NCBI GenBank assembly: GCA_001574975.1
Contig: KQ965869.1
Coordinates: forward strand, 31,985 to 66,913
Direction: 5' to 3'
Source: Gonapodya prolifera JEL478
Lineage: Eukaryota; Monoblepharomycota; Monoblepharidomycetes; Monoblepharidales; Gonapodyaceae
Length of the DNA: 34,929 bases
The notes beneath the pieces are model-generated. The model was not told the origin of the DNA and ran no database searches. It saw only the letters and a program-made list of their open reading frames with translations. Shown in pieces: positions 13,510 through 24,792 of the stretch. The position numbers and the translations under genes were made by a program. Within the stretch, counting starts at the first letter, position 1. The number at the start of each line of letters is the position of its first letter.

Positions 13510-16497
13510 ATGGGATACATGGCCATGATTCCTGGTCACGGCGATTCGCAGTTATACAACACCAATTACCGCGGCGCCAACGAACAGCAAACATCCCGTA
13601 TACAGAGCCACGAGCCCCTCCCTTCCACCGGCTCATCAAACCTTGATTCGAGCGTCATGTTATCGGCGATTCCTTTCTCACCTGGATTCACCGATATATT
13701 CGGAACCGGAAGTACTACGGACATCAGCCCGGCGTCACACGCCCCTACCGACGTGTTTACCTCATACGGTCACTATGAAAGCTTCCAGTTCGACGGAGCT
13801 CCGACCTCGGTGGATGACTACGACCCTTGGGGAGACTCACCGGCCGTATCCCCAGAAGGCCACGCTATATCGGTGGACTCGGCAGAAGGCTCGGATGCTG
13901 GGGAGGATAGTGATTTTGAGGACGGGATGGACCTCGTCTCTCCAGGGAATATACAAAACACAGGGGAGGACAACCGTGACGACTCGGACTTCCAAACAAT
14001 TCCGGTTCTGCAGGATCAACAATCGAGTGGCACAAAGTTCCGTCCATCCACACTCAAGCGAAAGCGAAAGAAAGGCGCCGACGTCACGTATGCCGATATA
14101 ACCGAAGAGCGGCCTTACATGTGCTCGGAATGCGGTAAAGCCTTTTTTCGAAGGTAATTAAGGTGACCGTTCCATCACAGTGATGTGTGCTGACGTGTTT
14201 TCTGCATTTTTGTAATATAGTGAACATCTCGCCCGCCATTCCAGGATTCACACCGGCGAGAAACCTTAGTGAGTCAAAATCTTGCGCCTTAGTCTCAATG
14301 GGGACGAGACTCATCGATTCGTTGCAATTGTATCTCAGCCAATGCAATGCGATACATTGCCACAAAAAGTGGGTACTATACGGACTCCGCATCATGCATG
14401 CCCCAAAGTCACGCGTGTGTAACCCCATCACCGACATTTCCTTTCACTAGGTTCGCACGATCAGACGAGCTTAAACGGCACGAACGAGTCCACCAGGCCG
14501 GATCCTACGATACCAGCTCGCACAAGAAATCCGCCTCAAAATTGTCGGCCGTATCGTCTGGGCCGTTAAGGACCCAAAAGTCGACATCCAAAACGACCCG
14601 AACGGCTGCCCGTGATTATGACACGGAGTCTGAGAGTTTGGAGACCTCGCGATCTGCGGCTGCCACAAAACGATCGATGTCGTCTCGAAAGCGGAGGTCT
14701 GCGGTGATCGTTGACGAAGGTTCCACCCCCCCGTTAAACACGGAAATTACCGCAGTCTCGAGCTCGCCCCCCGTTCCATCTCCTCTAATTCCCACCAAAC
14801 CCGACCCTCCCATGACTCCCATTCATCGGCCGTCATCCGCCACGCTTTCGCTCCAACGGACGATCACTCCTCCCGCCCGCCCGGACTCGGCCCGCTCTGG
14901 CGAAGAAACCAACGGCCACTTCCCCTGCACATCCGTCGGATGTGGGCGGGTGTTCTCCCGAGCGTCCCACTTGTCGCGACACCTTCGAGGGACCCACGGC
15001 GTGGTGGACGGGTACGCGTGTGGGACGTGCGGGGCGAGATTCGCACGACAGGATACCCTGCAGCGACATGCGGAGACGTCGCACGCCAAGACCAGCGAGG
15101 CACCCAAACGGGATAACGGAAGCGTGGCCATGAAAGTGGAGAGCGGGAGTCCGCTTTCCTCAGGGCCAGGCACTCCTCCGAGCGCGACGGGAACTGGTCA
15201 CCCTTTGGGTAGCCTGCCGGGAAATTGGGCGCTGCCAATAATGACACCCACGGCTCCGACACCACAGGAATCATCTCCTGCAGAGGCAGTTAATATGCCA
15301 CCGGGGTATTTTTACGGACCGTTTCATGCGTCGCAGCTTACCAACCTGGCACCGAATGAGACCACCTTTGATGTCCCCTTTCAAAGCACTCCACCCATTC
15401 CCTTCGATCCCAACCTCGCAGCTTCACTGCACCTCGCTCGGCTACCGTCAACCATGACCCTCGCTGCTGCCCAACAGCTGACATCCTTGATGGGGTTCCC
15501 CGGTACTGTCCCGCCACACGTTCTCCTCGGCGCACCTCCATCCTTGACACATTTTGCTCGACAAAACCCGAGTCCCTTCGTGCCTGACTACCCACTGCCG
15601 ACGTCTATGCCGGTGTTCACCAACCCCGTATTCGGGTTCTCAGCGCCAGCACCTGGTTCATTTATGTCTGCACTTTCGATGGCTAACAGTCCCTCCGTGC
15701 ACGCGGCGCGGAGAGTCGAGCCTCCACGGTCTGAGGCGATGCAGGTCAATTCAGACGCGGTGATTGGTGATGACGCCTGGTTGGCCTTAATGATGGGTGG
15801 AGAAACACCCGATGCTGGTGCAACTGCCAGATTACTGCAAGCCGTTGCAAATCAGGGTGGCGTCGCTCATACTCCGAGTTCTCATGGAATGCCGAGTGCC
15901 TTATCGAGTGCGAAACCAGAACGGCTCCTCTTCCCGAATCGAGCAGCCGCACAAGCGGCTAACCATGGAAGTAATAGCGTGCCGACACCCACCTTGCAAA
16001 CTCCCCCAATCAATATTCCCCATCAGCAGTTTCGGAAATTGGATTCTCACTTGGACGACCTCTTGTCGCATCAAACACCTCAGCCAGTGGTGCACGGACC
16101 GCGCCCTGTTCGGTTGGTTCCAGCTGGATTGACAAGTGGGCTTGGAGGTTTCAACAGAAGGAACGTGCCGGGGTTTCCCAGTGTGATTCCTCGTACGTCA
16201 TCTCCTTCGACTGCATCCTTCCCCATACCATCTGCCGCCGAATCCTTCTCTTCTGCACCACATCCCTTGCTAACGACATATCCGGACGTCTCACTGAACC
16301 GCGCTACACCTTCTGATGCAGCCCCTCGGAAGCGCGGACGAACCAACAGCCTGTCGAGTGCGTCAGTGTCCCCGACAAGCCTAGGCGCGGCCAAGATGCT
16401 GGAGCAGTTGAGGGCGCAGGGAGGGATGGAAGAGCTGCAGAAGATCCTGGAGAAGGCGGATATGTCCAAAATCGTGGGAACCGGGAGGATCCATTGA
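13510..16497 (+). CDS. C2H2 zinc-finger transcription factor with two separate finger pairs
   Basis: Four exons, 13510..14153, 14221..14268, 14339..14368 and 14451..16497, encode 922 residues. The finger pair is split by three introns that keep frame: finger 1 C205-x2-C208-x12-H221-x3-H225 (YMCSECGKAFFRSEHLARH), linker TGEKPY, finger 2 C233-x4-C238-x12-H251-x3-H255 (CNAIHCHKKFARSDELKRH). Exon 3 is just 30 nt and supplies both cysteines of finger 2. A second pair follows at C400-x4-C405-x12-H418-x4-H423 and C431-x2-C434-x12-H447-x4-H452. A basic stretch (TLKRKRKKGAD) precedes finger 1 and could be a nuclear localisation signal. The rest is Ser/Pro-rich, probably disordered activation or repression regions. 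The first pair resembles the Mig1/CreA class (SDELxRH, TGEKP), which represses genes in glucose, but the extra pair is not typical and orthology is not claimed. It is head to head with the fructose-2,6-bisphosphate enzyme gene. Confidence 0.9.
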
Positions 16498-17029
16498 GGC
16501 TTTCGTCTCCTCGAGGCTTGTGGACCTTGTGATATCCAAGCGTTCACTTCCATGTAAATCGTATTTGTCATTTACCTAGAAGTTTTGCTTAGAAGTCTTT
16601 CGTCTAATTCTGTACATTACAATGTGGACTCCCATTCAAAGTAGCGTTTGTCAGCCGTAGGCCTTTGCCACATCTCTGCTGGAAGTATCATACAAGAAGC
16701 AATCATATTCATCAAGTTGAATAAACTACAACACAGCAATGATTCTTCTGCTTTGTGTTAACATCTCTGATAACGATACTTTTGACACCCACACACTACT
16801 AATTCGAGATCAACCTTTCAATTTTCACCGAATCTTATGGGTTGTCTCACCGACATGGTCCATCTCAATTGGGAGGCAACACCGTCTAAGATGGTATCGT
16901 TGACGAGCTTATTTTCTATTTGCCGTCCGCATTGAATTTGGCCCCAGTGTCCAATTGCACCTTAATGTTCCACCGGTCTCCCACACCGCCTTGCACGGAA
17001 AATAAAATGCTCGTAATCCAACTGAAATC
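16498..17029. other. Intergenic, no gene seen
   Basis: The stretch is relatively AT-rich compared with the flanking coding DNA and contains the 3' end of the zinc-finger gene. I see no open frame with support, no repeat and no RNA gene. Confidence 0.6.
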
Positions 17030-17426
17030 TTAGTTGATTTTGTACAGTTTGAAGGACTGCAATGTGAATCCAATCACTGATTATGTAATAGTCCGGCGCA
17101 TGTTTCACCTTGTTTCCCACAAAGGTGAAGTACGTGGAAATCGTCTTGGTGGACATCGTATTCACCACGGTGGACGTATAAGAGATAGGTCCGGTTGCAG
17201 CAACGACAAAGGTTGGGGTCACCGCAAACGTGAGCGTGGTGAATAAATTGAAATCGCGTGCCAACAGTTGGTGCAAGCCTGCCGTTGATGTTATGCCGGG
17301 ACTGTTGAAAACTAAACTTGCAGCCTGGACTTGATATAAGCCCGTGAGACTCGTCAGCGTCAAGGTTCCAATCGGCGTACGTGGGGAAGGACCAGAACCG
17401 CCGGCAATGGCTATGGGGTAAGAGAG
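17030..17426 (-). CDS. Unassigned Thr/Val-rich protein, C-terminal part, N-terminus unresolved
   Basis: Two exons look real: 17426..17109 (106 codons) and 17056..17030, joined by a 52-nt intron (GTGAAA..TTGCAG), ending SFKLYKIN. The exon carries alternating hydrophobic and Thr/Ser residues: TPIGTLTLTSLTGLYQVQAA, FTTLTFAVTPTFVVAATGPI, STVVNTMSTKTISTYFTF. This suggests a beta-sheet protein, perhaps secreted. The exon starts after a plausible acceptor (CTGTTGCAG); no good first exon was found upstream. An ATG at 17466 (MQRLHSVRTRPVAALL) is in another frame, so either an unseen intron or a frameshift separates it. Family unknown. It could be a 5'-broken relic. Confidence 0.4.
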
Positions 17427-17995
17427 CTGCAACAGGTCTTGTCCTGACCGAGTGAAGTCTCTGCATTCAAAGCGCTACGTGGAATATAGCGGGATCATTC
17501 GCCGCCGGCGGACTCCTCTGTCAACGCTTCGCAAAAATATTCCGACTCGCGGGGAATTCGCTCTGCGAGGAACATTCGGCTTCGTGGGGATCACTCGCCT
17601 CCCTCGGACATACTTGCTGCGCCTGTGTCCTTGGTCGGCGCCTTCGCGCTTAGGCCTCGCGTCTCACTCCTCCTGCCTGCTCATGCCTCGATCCTCGACC
17701 CCCCATCTCCCCCCCCCCAAACGCACGTGACAAATGCGGGACTGGAGAACCGGCCTAGCTGTCGGCACCCCTGAGTGACACGACCCGGCAATATTAGTAC
17801 GGTTGACTCCGTTGCAGACCGTGATCCAAGTCACGCAATGTAGCCCTATCCATCAAATGATGTAGATGGCTGATGTAATCTTAGACCCTCAGGAGATTTG
17901 GTCTGGAACGAAACCGTTTATAAATCACCACTGCACAATGTTGCTGATCTCGTATGAGGATATGAATTACAAAAACAGAAATCGATCCCTCCTTT
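17427..17995. other. Intergenic with no supportable gene
   Basis: This lies between the unassigned fragment and the 3' end of the F-box gene. Any missing 5' exon of the 17.0-17.4 kb gene should be in 17427-17750, but no exon joins it cleanly. Otherwise nothing is seen, apart from a short C run near 17710. Confidence 0.5.
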
Positions 17996-19391
17996 TCATT
18001 CCTGGGCTAAATTACAACCGCAAAATATGCAGAGTTCCATTGACCTGTCCGCGTCGTCTTCTACAATTGTGTACAATCGACATGTGGGGCAATCGACCTC
18101 GGCCAAATTAAACCTCCTCATCACTTTAATGTCAGCAATGAGGTCGATGGGACCAAATTCGACGAGGAGACTGTGAAGTTCTTTGATGGCCACCTCGTCA
18201 CTGTCGACAGATTGTTCCATCCGGTTGCCTTCCACGTTCAGGCTCTTGAGAGTGCGACCAAGTTTTTGGAGAAGGTACACCACGGTGGCAATATTGTCGA
18301 TGGAGCACTCGCGAAGAGTAAGATCGACAAGATGGGGACAAGTCCGGGCAAGGTGGTCGACAAACCCCTTGTCTGAGCATCCAGCACGATTCAAATACAG
18401 AACTTTGAGCTTAAGCTCCACGGAGTGACCAAAGATTGGGAGCACGCCAAGGTTAAACTGCAGGCCAAAGCCATCAAATTCCAGTTCGACAAGATTGTTT
18501 GCGATCTGACGGAGACAGTCCAGTTTCACATTCCTGTCCGGGCTGTCCAGGTCTTCAAATATGGAGACAGTCGCGAGCTTTGTGAACTTTGCAATACTTT
18601 GGTATATGTCTGTGTACAGCACCACAGGTTTCCACGTGCGGATGGTGAGATTTCGTAAGGAGTCCTTCAGGACGGGTAGGTTGGGCAGCGCAAAGGGATC
18701 CGTGATTCCATAAAGCGCGAGCGTCGTTAAGTTTGCGTTATTGCTGATAAGCAGATCGGTGCTTGTTCCATTGATAGCGCCCTGGTATTGATCATCAACT
18801 GACTCCTGCATGAAGTGGAGCACAAGCTTCCGCAGCGCACCACTCCCAAAACTGGTTGAAATGACCGGCAACCAACCACGTATGCTCCTAGTAAACTTGA
18901 GCGAGGTTACTTTTGCGCCGACGTGCTCCACAAGACGCAACGCCTGTGGTAGGAACCGTGACGGGAACAGACCGGGCCATATTTCCAGGGTTCGAGGCCG
19001 CACGAGAGCCCTGCTCTCTGGGTTCAGAGCCGAATACGGTCGAAGAACCATGGGAATGATAATCCTTGATGGACCCAATCTGAACCCATCGCCAACTAGC
19101 AATTAGTGCTGGAGCGTACCACGCCTTGCTGCAACGCGACGTTGCTCCAAGACGTCAACCGTTATACGTTAGACGAAGAAGCGTGTGGGTGAGTGCTCAC
19201 CAAACCAGAGCATATGGATGTCCGTTCAAGGTCCTTTCGTCCCGTCGCATGCGCCCGAACACGTGCTCCAGAATGATTCCGACGATCTCTGGGACAGAAG
19301 TACATCGCTCAGCAGCCGATGGCTGCCGCGGAGGGTCGATTGGTTGTGTGGTGGTCGACGAGACGGCTGCTGTCGAGCTCGAATGGTTCAT
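17996..19391 (-). CDS. F-box protein with degenerate leucine-rich repeats; one unexplained frame change
   Basis: Exon 1 (19391..19201) encodes a Ser/Thr-rich start, then the F-box: CTSVPEIVGIILEHVFGRM. After a 72-nt intron (GTGAGC..TTGCAG) exon 2 resumes at 19128 with LVCKAWYAPALIASWRWVQI, the standard F-box ending. From about 19030 the coding frame shifts by one base into LNPESRALVRP, LEIWPGLFPSRFLPQALRLV and a long open frame down to TGA at 17996. That part shows repeated LxxLxL-type strands (LKVLYLNRAGCSDKGFVDHL, CPHLVDLTLRECSI, LGRTLKSLNVEGNRM), consistent with LRRs, and ends with a CxxC pair (CPTC) and CIFCGC. F-box proteins recruit substrates to SCF ubiquitin ligases; the substrate is unknown. 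The shift at about 19075-19030 is either an indel in the genome (young pseudogene) or a sequence error; no intron fits it. Confidence 0.65.
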
Positions 19392-19699
19392 GTTCGGCGG
19401 AAAGGATTAGGCTCGGCCGACGAGGACCGGTTGAGTAGAACGGGTCGCTTCGCGCGAGCTCTGCTGCAGGCGAAACCAGACTGGAATGCTGGACGTGGTT
19501 TTAGGAGTGACCGAAGTTCATAATATCTAGCGGACATAAAATCATTCGACAAACAAACGTAGTTGGATTCGTTTGTCTCCCTTCGCAGATTCCAAACATA
19601 TTCTGGCCACCGCGATCCTGGATCGGTACGGTAGCCCTTTTTCGACCAAGTTCATTTTCAGCAACCGAATCAAACTTGCAGTTTCCAGAAAGTGACCAC

Positions 19700-20955
19700 G
19701 ACCTCGGAGGTAGATAAACTCGTTCTCGCGTTCTCCATCCAATCCTCATGTCCTTCATCTCGCTCGTATCCCGGGATTGGAGCAACCTCGCCCGGTCAAT
19801 TCTCGCGGGGTGTACCCGCTTCGGTGACGATAGGTCTGCAAATGTCATGGAGAGCGAGGAAAGCCCTGCGGGGACGGACGGCAGACGTGGAGTCTCTTTC
19901 ACAGTGGACATCGAAGTCGCCCCACATTGTGTCGCCATCGGTGCATACACCCTGGTGCTAATGGGGGCTCACCCGGGTCCTGAGACCGGGGCCGGGGGTG
20001 GAGCAGAGGTCACTGCGGGATCAGCAGCGCTTGAACCCACCTACCCGCCAATGTACCACCAAATGCAAGCGCACACACATCACCAACACAAATTGACCTT
20101 GTTGTCATCGACCGCCATCAGCCGCGCTCGTCGACCCTCGACGACCTCTCCGCAGTCTTTCCAAACGCCCGCGATTAGGTCCACCGCTAAAGTTATAGCA
20201 CCTATCACAAAAATAATTGGTTTTCAATATATTTGCGCATCGCGTTCCGGCGATACGCCAAGGCCCGGTGCGTTATCTTATTTACCCCTCCCAACCCAGT
20301 TATATCCCTCACCTCCGTCACCTCATTTACCATCAGGACGGGTATTGGTGCACTCGCACCCGTCTCTTTTCTTTGCTTTATGTCAACCATCTTTGCCACC
20401 TTCCCCAACCTACACACACTCGGCGCGTTCGACTTCCCGGACGCCGTATAGGTCGAGATTTCATCCTTCCTCTCCTCCCTCTCACCGGACACACCGTCGC
20501 ACCCGACATATCCCACGCTGGACACCCTCGCGCTCAACCTCTGCCACTGGAGTCCCGGTGCGGTAGATGCTGTAGCCATGTACGGTGAAGACCGAATGAT
20601 CGAATGGCTAGGCACATCTCTGCGCGCCCTGCTCCGGCGTCTGCGCGTCCTGCAAATGATCATCTTTGGTGATGTCGTGCTGCAGGTGTCGAGGATGTGT
20701 AAACCCGAGACGGCAAGATCGTGGGCTCGCACGGTGGGGGGGTTAGGTCTAAGAGAGGTGGTGTTGGTGAGCTGGCCTGAGGGAAGACACGTCACAGAGG
20801 CACTTGATGATGTCGGGGAGCCGCCGAACCATGGCAACAGTGATCAGGAGGAAGCGAGGCAAGTGCTGGTTAAATGTGCGTTGGCGTTCAGGAGGGAGTG
20901 CAAAGAAGGTGGTGTCAAGGTTATGGCGGCCAAATATGTCGATGAGATGTATTGA
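19700..20955 (+). pseudogene. Decayed F-box-like locus
   Basis: An F-box second helix is readable at 19748 onwards (MSFISLVSRDWSNLARSILA), but no intact F-box start precedes it. After an ill-defined middle section, a frame from about 20233 reads VILFTPPNPVISLTSVTSF and FPNLHTLGAFDFPDAV, hits TAG at 20449-20451, and continues in the same frame as VEISSFLSSLSPDTPS, YPTLDTLALNLCHWSPGAV and RALLRRLRVLQMIIFG to TGA at 20953. Sense continues on both sides of the stop, so TAG looks like a lesion. F-box genes are numerous and turn over quickly in Agaricomycetes. The locus lies head to head with the F-box gene at 18-19.4 kb. Confidence 0.45.
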
Positions 20956-21362
20956 ACGGACATCACGAGCGCGCTGGGTTATTCATAGAGCTGTGACTAC
21001 CCAACATGACATACTTTTCTGCCTCGAGGAATAAATATTTTATTCACATTCAATAAAGTGCTTTCCATTTGTTACGTGTCAAATTCAGCCACGGATGTGA
21101 ACAAGTACGAGCATATACCCAAAGTCTAAAAGATCTCCCCGTCCAAACGGGTCAACCGAGACCGTATTTCTTGCCTTTTCTCATAACCGAAAACTTTTCT
21201 TTACCTAGCTATCAGAAACTCCGGTCGTCCCCCACCAAAGCGCATGACGCAGCTGCAAATGAACCCTAATTTTCGGCAACACTCTCCCCGCCTTACTTCA
21301 TATACGAAGAACACAGCGTCCTGTCGCCCCCTCGGTCCATCCCCACGTTCCCACATCCAACG
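20956..21362. other. Promoter region of the acyl-CoA ligase gene with poly(A) signals of the upstream locus
   Basis: Two AATAAA hexamers (21030-21035 and 21052-21057) follow the decayed F-box locus by 75-100 bp and probably marked its 3' end. The remaining 300 bp should be the promoter of the acyl-CoA ligase gene; no clear TATA box is seen. Confidence 0.45.
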
Positions 21363-24300
21363 ATGCTGCGACTCGCGAGCGCGGCCGCTCTGCCCAGGGA
21401 CATGGCTCTTCTCGCAAAACCATTTTCCTCACTCTCCTTCTCCCGCCACCTCGCCTCCATCGCGACCACTCCTGTCGCTCCACGCCCATCCTCCATCGCC
21501 CGCTCATCAATCCCCTCTCTCGCCGCCCATCGTCTCTCCAAACTCAAACCCTGGACTCGGTCGCTCGCAACACCCGCTCAGGCAACACCAAACCCTTTGG
21601 CGCCTCCAGGCAACCCCCCGCAAATCACGACCGTCAATGCAGACAAGCCATGGCGGACAGAGATGACGCCCATCCATTTCCTGGAACGCACGGCCCGGAT
21701 ATGGCCGACGAAATTGGCCGTTGTTCACGGTGACAGGCGGTACGACTACAAGGAGGTGACTGATCGTCCACTTCGCACTTTTCTTGTAGAGTTTCTGCGG
21801 GCTCATGTCTGACGTACGACCAATCGCTCTCAAGATGGACCGACGTGTCCGCCACTTCGCGTCCGCCCTTCTCGACGCTGGACTCAAACCAGGCGACCGC
21901 GTCGCCTTCATCTGCCCCAACACACCATCGATTCTCGAGGGACACTTCGCAGTACCGCTTGCCGGAGGAGTACTCATCTGCGTCAACACGCGGTTAAAGA
22001 ACCCCGAAGTCGAGTACAGTGAGTCAAGATAAACCAACGTTCGAGCAGTTGTCGCTGCCTCGATCCCCGTTCGGTCCGCTGACACTGATGTGCGATCACT
22101 ATACCTGTCCCGTTCATCTCGTCCCGTCCCCGGCGTCGCCCTCCCAGTCCTCAAACACGCCGGCGCGCGCTTCGCCATCATCGACCGAGACTCCACGCAC
22201 CTCGCCTCCGTCGCGACCGCCGCGGGGGTGGAACGCGTCATCATCGACCACGACACGGGAAGCGTGGAGACGTCGGATTTCGAGAAGTGGATTGAAGCGA
22301 GTCCGATGAGGCATTGGTGGAGCTACCCGGGGTGGAATTTGAAGGATGAGAATGATTTGATGTGAGCTGGGCGGGGAGTGGGGCGTTGGGCGGGCTATGT
22401 TTGTTCTCATCACCTTCTTTCTCTTTTGTTGTCCAAAGGTCCATCTGCTACACGAGGTACGTCCCCTCTACACTCACACCTTCTTCTCTCCTTCTGATCA
22501 CCTTCCGTCCTCCCTGCCCCCCATGAACCTCCAGCGGCACAACGGGAAACCCCAAGGGCGTCATGCACTCGTACCGGTCGTGTTTCTTGCAAGCCCTTTT
22601 CCAGAACGTCGAGATGCAGTTCGATTTCAATTCTGTGTACCTCTGGATGTGAGTTTTACTTCAACCGAACCACCACCCAATATCGTACGACCCCACCCTT
22701 CACCGCGATTGTTTTAGTCTGCCCCTCTTCCACGCCAACGGATGGTGCCTTCCTTGGTCCGTCGTCATGGTCGGCGCCACCAATATTTGCTTGCGCAAGG
22801 TGAGCTCGGGCACCGCCGCGGAGCATGAGACGACACAACGATGACCATCATGGTCTGGGGATGATAGGTCGACTACGACTTGATCTGGCAGTACTTCACC
22901 AAAGAGGGCGTCACGCACTATAACGGGGCGCCAACAGTTCAGGTATGTTTCCTACACCAACCAACCCGCGCAACGTGGCTCATTCCCGGCCGCATCATTC
23001 ACAAATCGGTGGTTGCTACTTTCCAGACCTTCATTGTCAACAACCCCAACGCCGTCAAAGTGCCTCGCAAGATCAAGGCCATGGTGGCCGGAAGCCCGCC
23101 CAGTCCGACCCTGATCGAGCAGCTCACGGCGATTGATATCGACGTGTTGCATGTGTATGGAATGGTGTGTTTTGCAGATTTTGTCCGTGCCGTATTGTGG
23201 AATTTACACATGAATCGATCACCAGACGGAGACTTACGGGTACGTCCGATGCACCACCACACTTATCACTTGCCGTCTCACTCCAACTCACCCCACTCCC
23301 CTTGCAGCCCCTGCGCGCGCGCATACCCCCAACTCGAATTCCAAGGTGAAACGGACCTTCACAAGATTGGGCAGTTCTACTCTCGCCAAGGGCAGAACTA
23401 CGTCGGGCAGGACGAAGTTCGCGTCGTGGACACGGCCATGAACGACGTGCCCTTGGATGGAAAGACACAGGGAGAGGTCGTGTTTAGGGGGAATATTACG
23501 ATGTTGGGGTAGTGAGTTGGTGGATTTTGCGCGATCTGGCTGTGGTGGAACCGCGACGCTCACGACGCCGGACGCCCGCATTAACCCAGCTACAATGACC
23601 CTCAGGCCACAGAGAAGGCCTTTGCGGGCGGATGGCTCCATTCGGGAGACGTTGCGGTGCGCCACCAGGACGGGTACATCGAGCTCAAGGATCGCATGAA
23701 GGTCAGTACAGCAGGTTGCGGTTTTCGGTCATTCTGACACACCTATGAGCTCCTCTGCTGACGTGGATTTTCCGTGCGACTCACTAGGATATCATTATCT
23801 CTGGAGGAGAGAACATCTCGACCATCGAAGTGGAGAAGTAGGTCGAAGCGCTCATCACAGCTCGGTGCAGGCTTAACTATACCGCTCCGCCAATGGTTGT
23901 AGTGTAATCGCCAAGTTTCACAAGGTGCTCGAAGTCGCTGTGGTACCAACCCCCGACGTGAGTAGCTTACCTGGTAGCATGACTTGCGCCAGTTGTGAAA
24001 GCTAACTTCTTGACCACGACAGGACATGTGGGGAGAACGCCCAAAAGCATACGTCGTGCTGAAAAAGGAGTTCACGGAGCACGAGAGCTTCGAGCCTGGC
24101 GAGCTTGAACAGGTGCGTGTGCTTGTTTAGGGGTAAATATGCAACCTCGTCTTACCTTTGTGTACCGGCGCGTCACAGGAAATCATCCAGCACTGTCGCC
24201 AACACCTCGCGGGATTCAAAGTCCCCGCTGTCATTCAACTTGAGCTAGACGTACGTAAATCCTTCTCGTACTACCGTACTTGTTTGCTCGCTTGACTGAC

Positions 24301-24405
24301 ATCATTTCACCTCCAAAGCTCCCCAAAACCTCCACGGGCAAGATCCAGAAATTCGTCCTTCGCGAGCGGGAATGGCAGGGCCGGGGCGGGCGGAGAATCA
24401 ACTGA
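21363..24405 (+). CDS. AMP-dependent acyl-CoA synthetase (ligase), probably mitochondrial
   Basis: Sixteen exons give 633 residues: 21363..21755, 21835..22018, 22148..22361, 22439..22456, 22535..22648, 22718..22799, 22868..22942, 23027..23164, 23226..23239, 23308..23511, 23590..23701, 23788..23837, 23903..23957, 24023..24112, 24179..24250, 24319..24405. The enzyme activates a carboxylic acid to acyl-AMP and then acyl-CoA. Motifs: the phosphate-binding loop [11 protein letters not shown] (268-278), [19 protein letters not shown] at the adenylate site, [25 protein letters not shown], and the C-terminal lysine in [11 protein letters not shown]. The first 75 residues have Arg, Ser and Ala but almost no acidic residues, as in a mitochondrial presequence; no peroxisomal tail is seen (ends RRIN). 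Overall it resembles the medium/short-chain acyl-activating group; the substrate is not decided. Exons of 18 and 14 nt carry part of the ATP loop and the TETYG motif, so errors in splicing there would abolish activity. Confidence 0.93.
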
Positions 24406-24792
24406 ACAAATGCGCCACATACGAGAACGTCAACTCAGTATTCTGGTCAGACAGTATTACATATATTCGGTGAAATGAATTATAATCGGAAATCGCTAAA
24501 CTGGAGGTCTATTCGAATCAAATTTCACCGCGTATCTACATAATGTGCACTGCACACGAATCGCCCAAAAACCAAAACATGGGTAACATCCCTAACAGCA
24601 TCAAACCCCGACTCATTACAACCGCGCCTTCAAAGTCCTTGCCAACGCCCGCCCCAGCGCCTCCAACGGCTCGAGAACAGGCCTCACGCGCTCACCGAAC
24701 CATGTCACAGTCTTCCTGACATGCCCTTCCCATCGCCAGATCCCCTCCGCGACAGCAGTACTTCCACCGCCCCTGTTCTCGAGCCACTCCCG
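24406..24792. other. Convergent 3' intergenic region; open extension after the Hsp40 stop
   Basis: Between the ends of the acyl-CoA ligase and Hsp40 genes. On the minus strand the Hsp40 frame stays open for 58 codons after its TGA, to TAA at 24618-24616, with segments such as EGIWRWEGHVRKTVTWFG and VLEPLEALGRALARTLKARL. The rest (24406-24615) shows nothing. Confidence 0.5.

Noticed and set aside
16080-16571. 163-residue open frame on the minus strand
   Set aside because: Antisense to the Ser/Pro-rich end of the zinc-finger protein; no motif.
21507-22256. 249-residue open frame on the minus strand
   Set aside because: Antisense to exons 1-3 of the acyl-CoA ligase, whose frame, splice sites and motifs are clear. 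GC-rich codons explain the openness.
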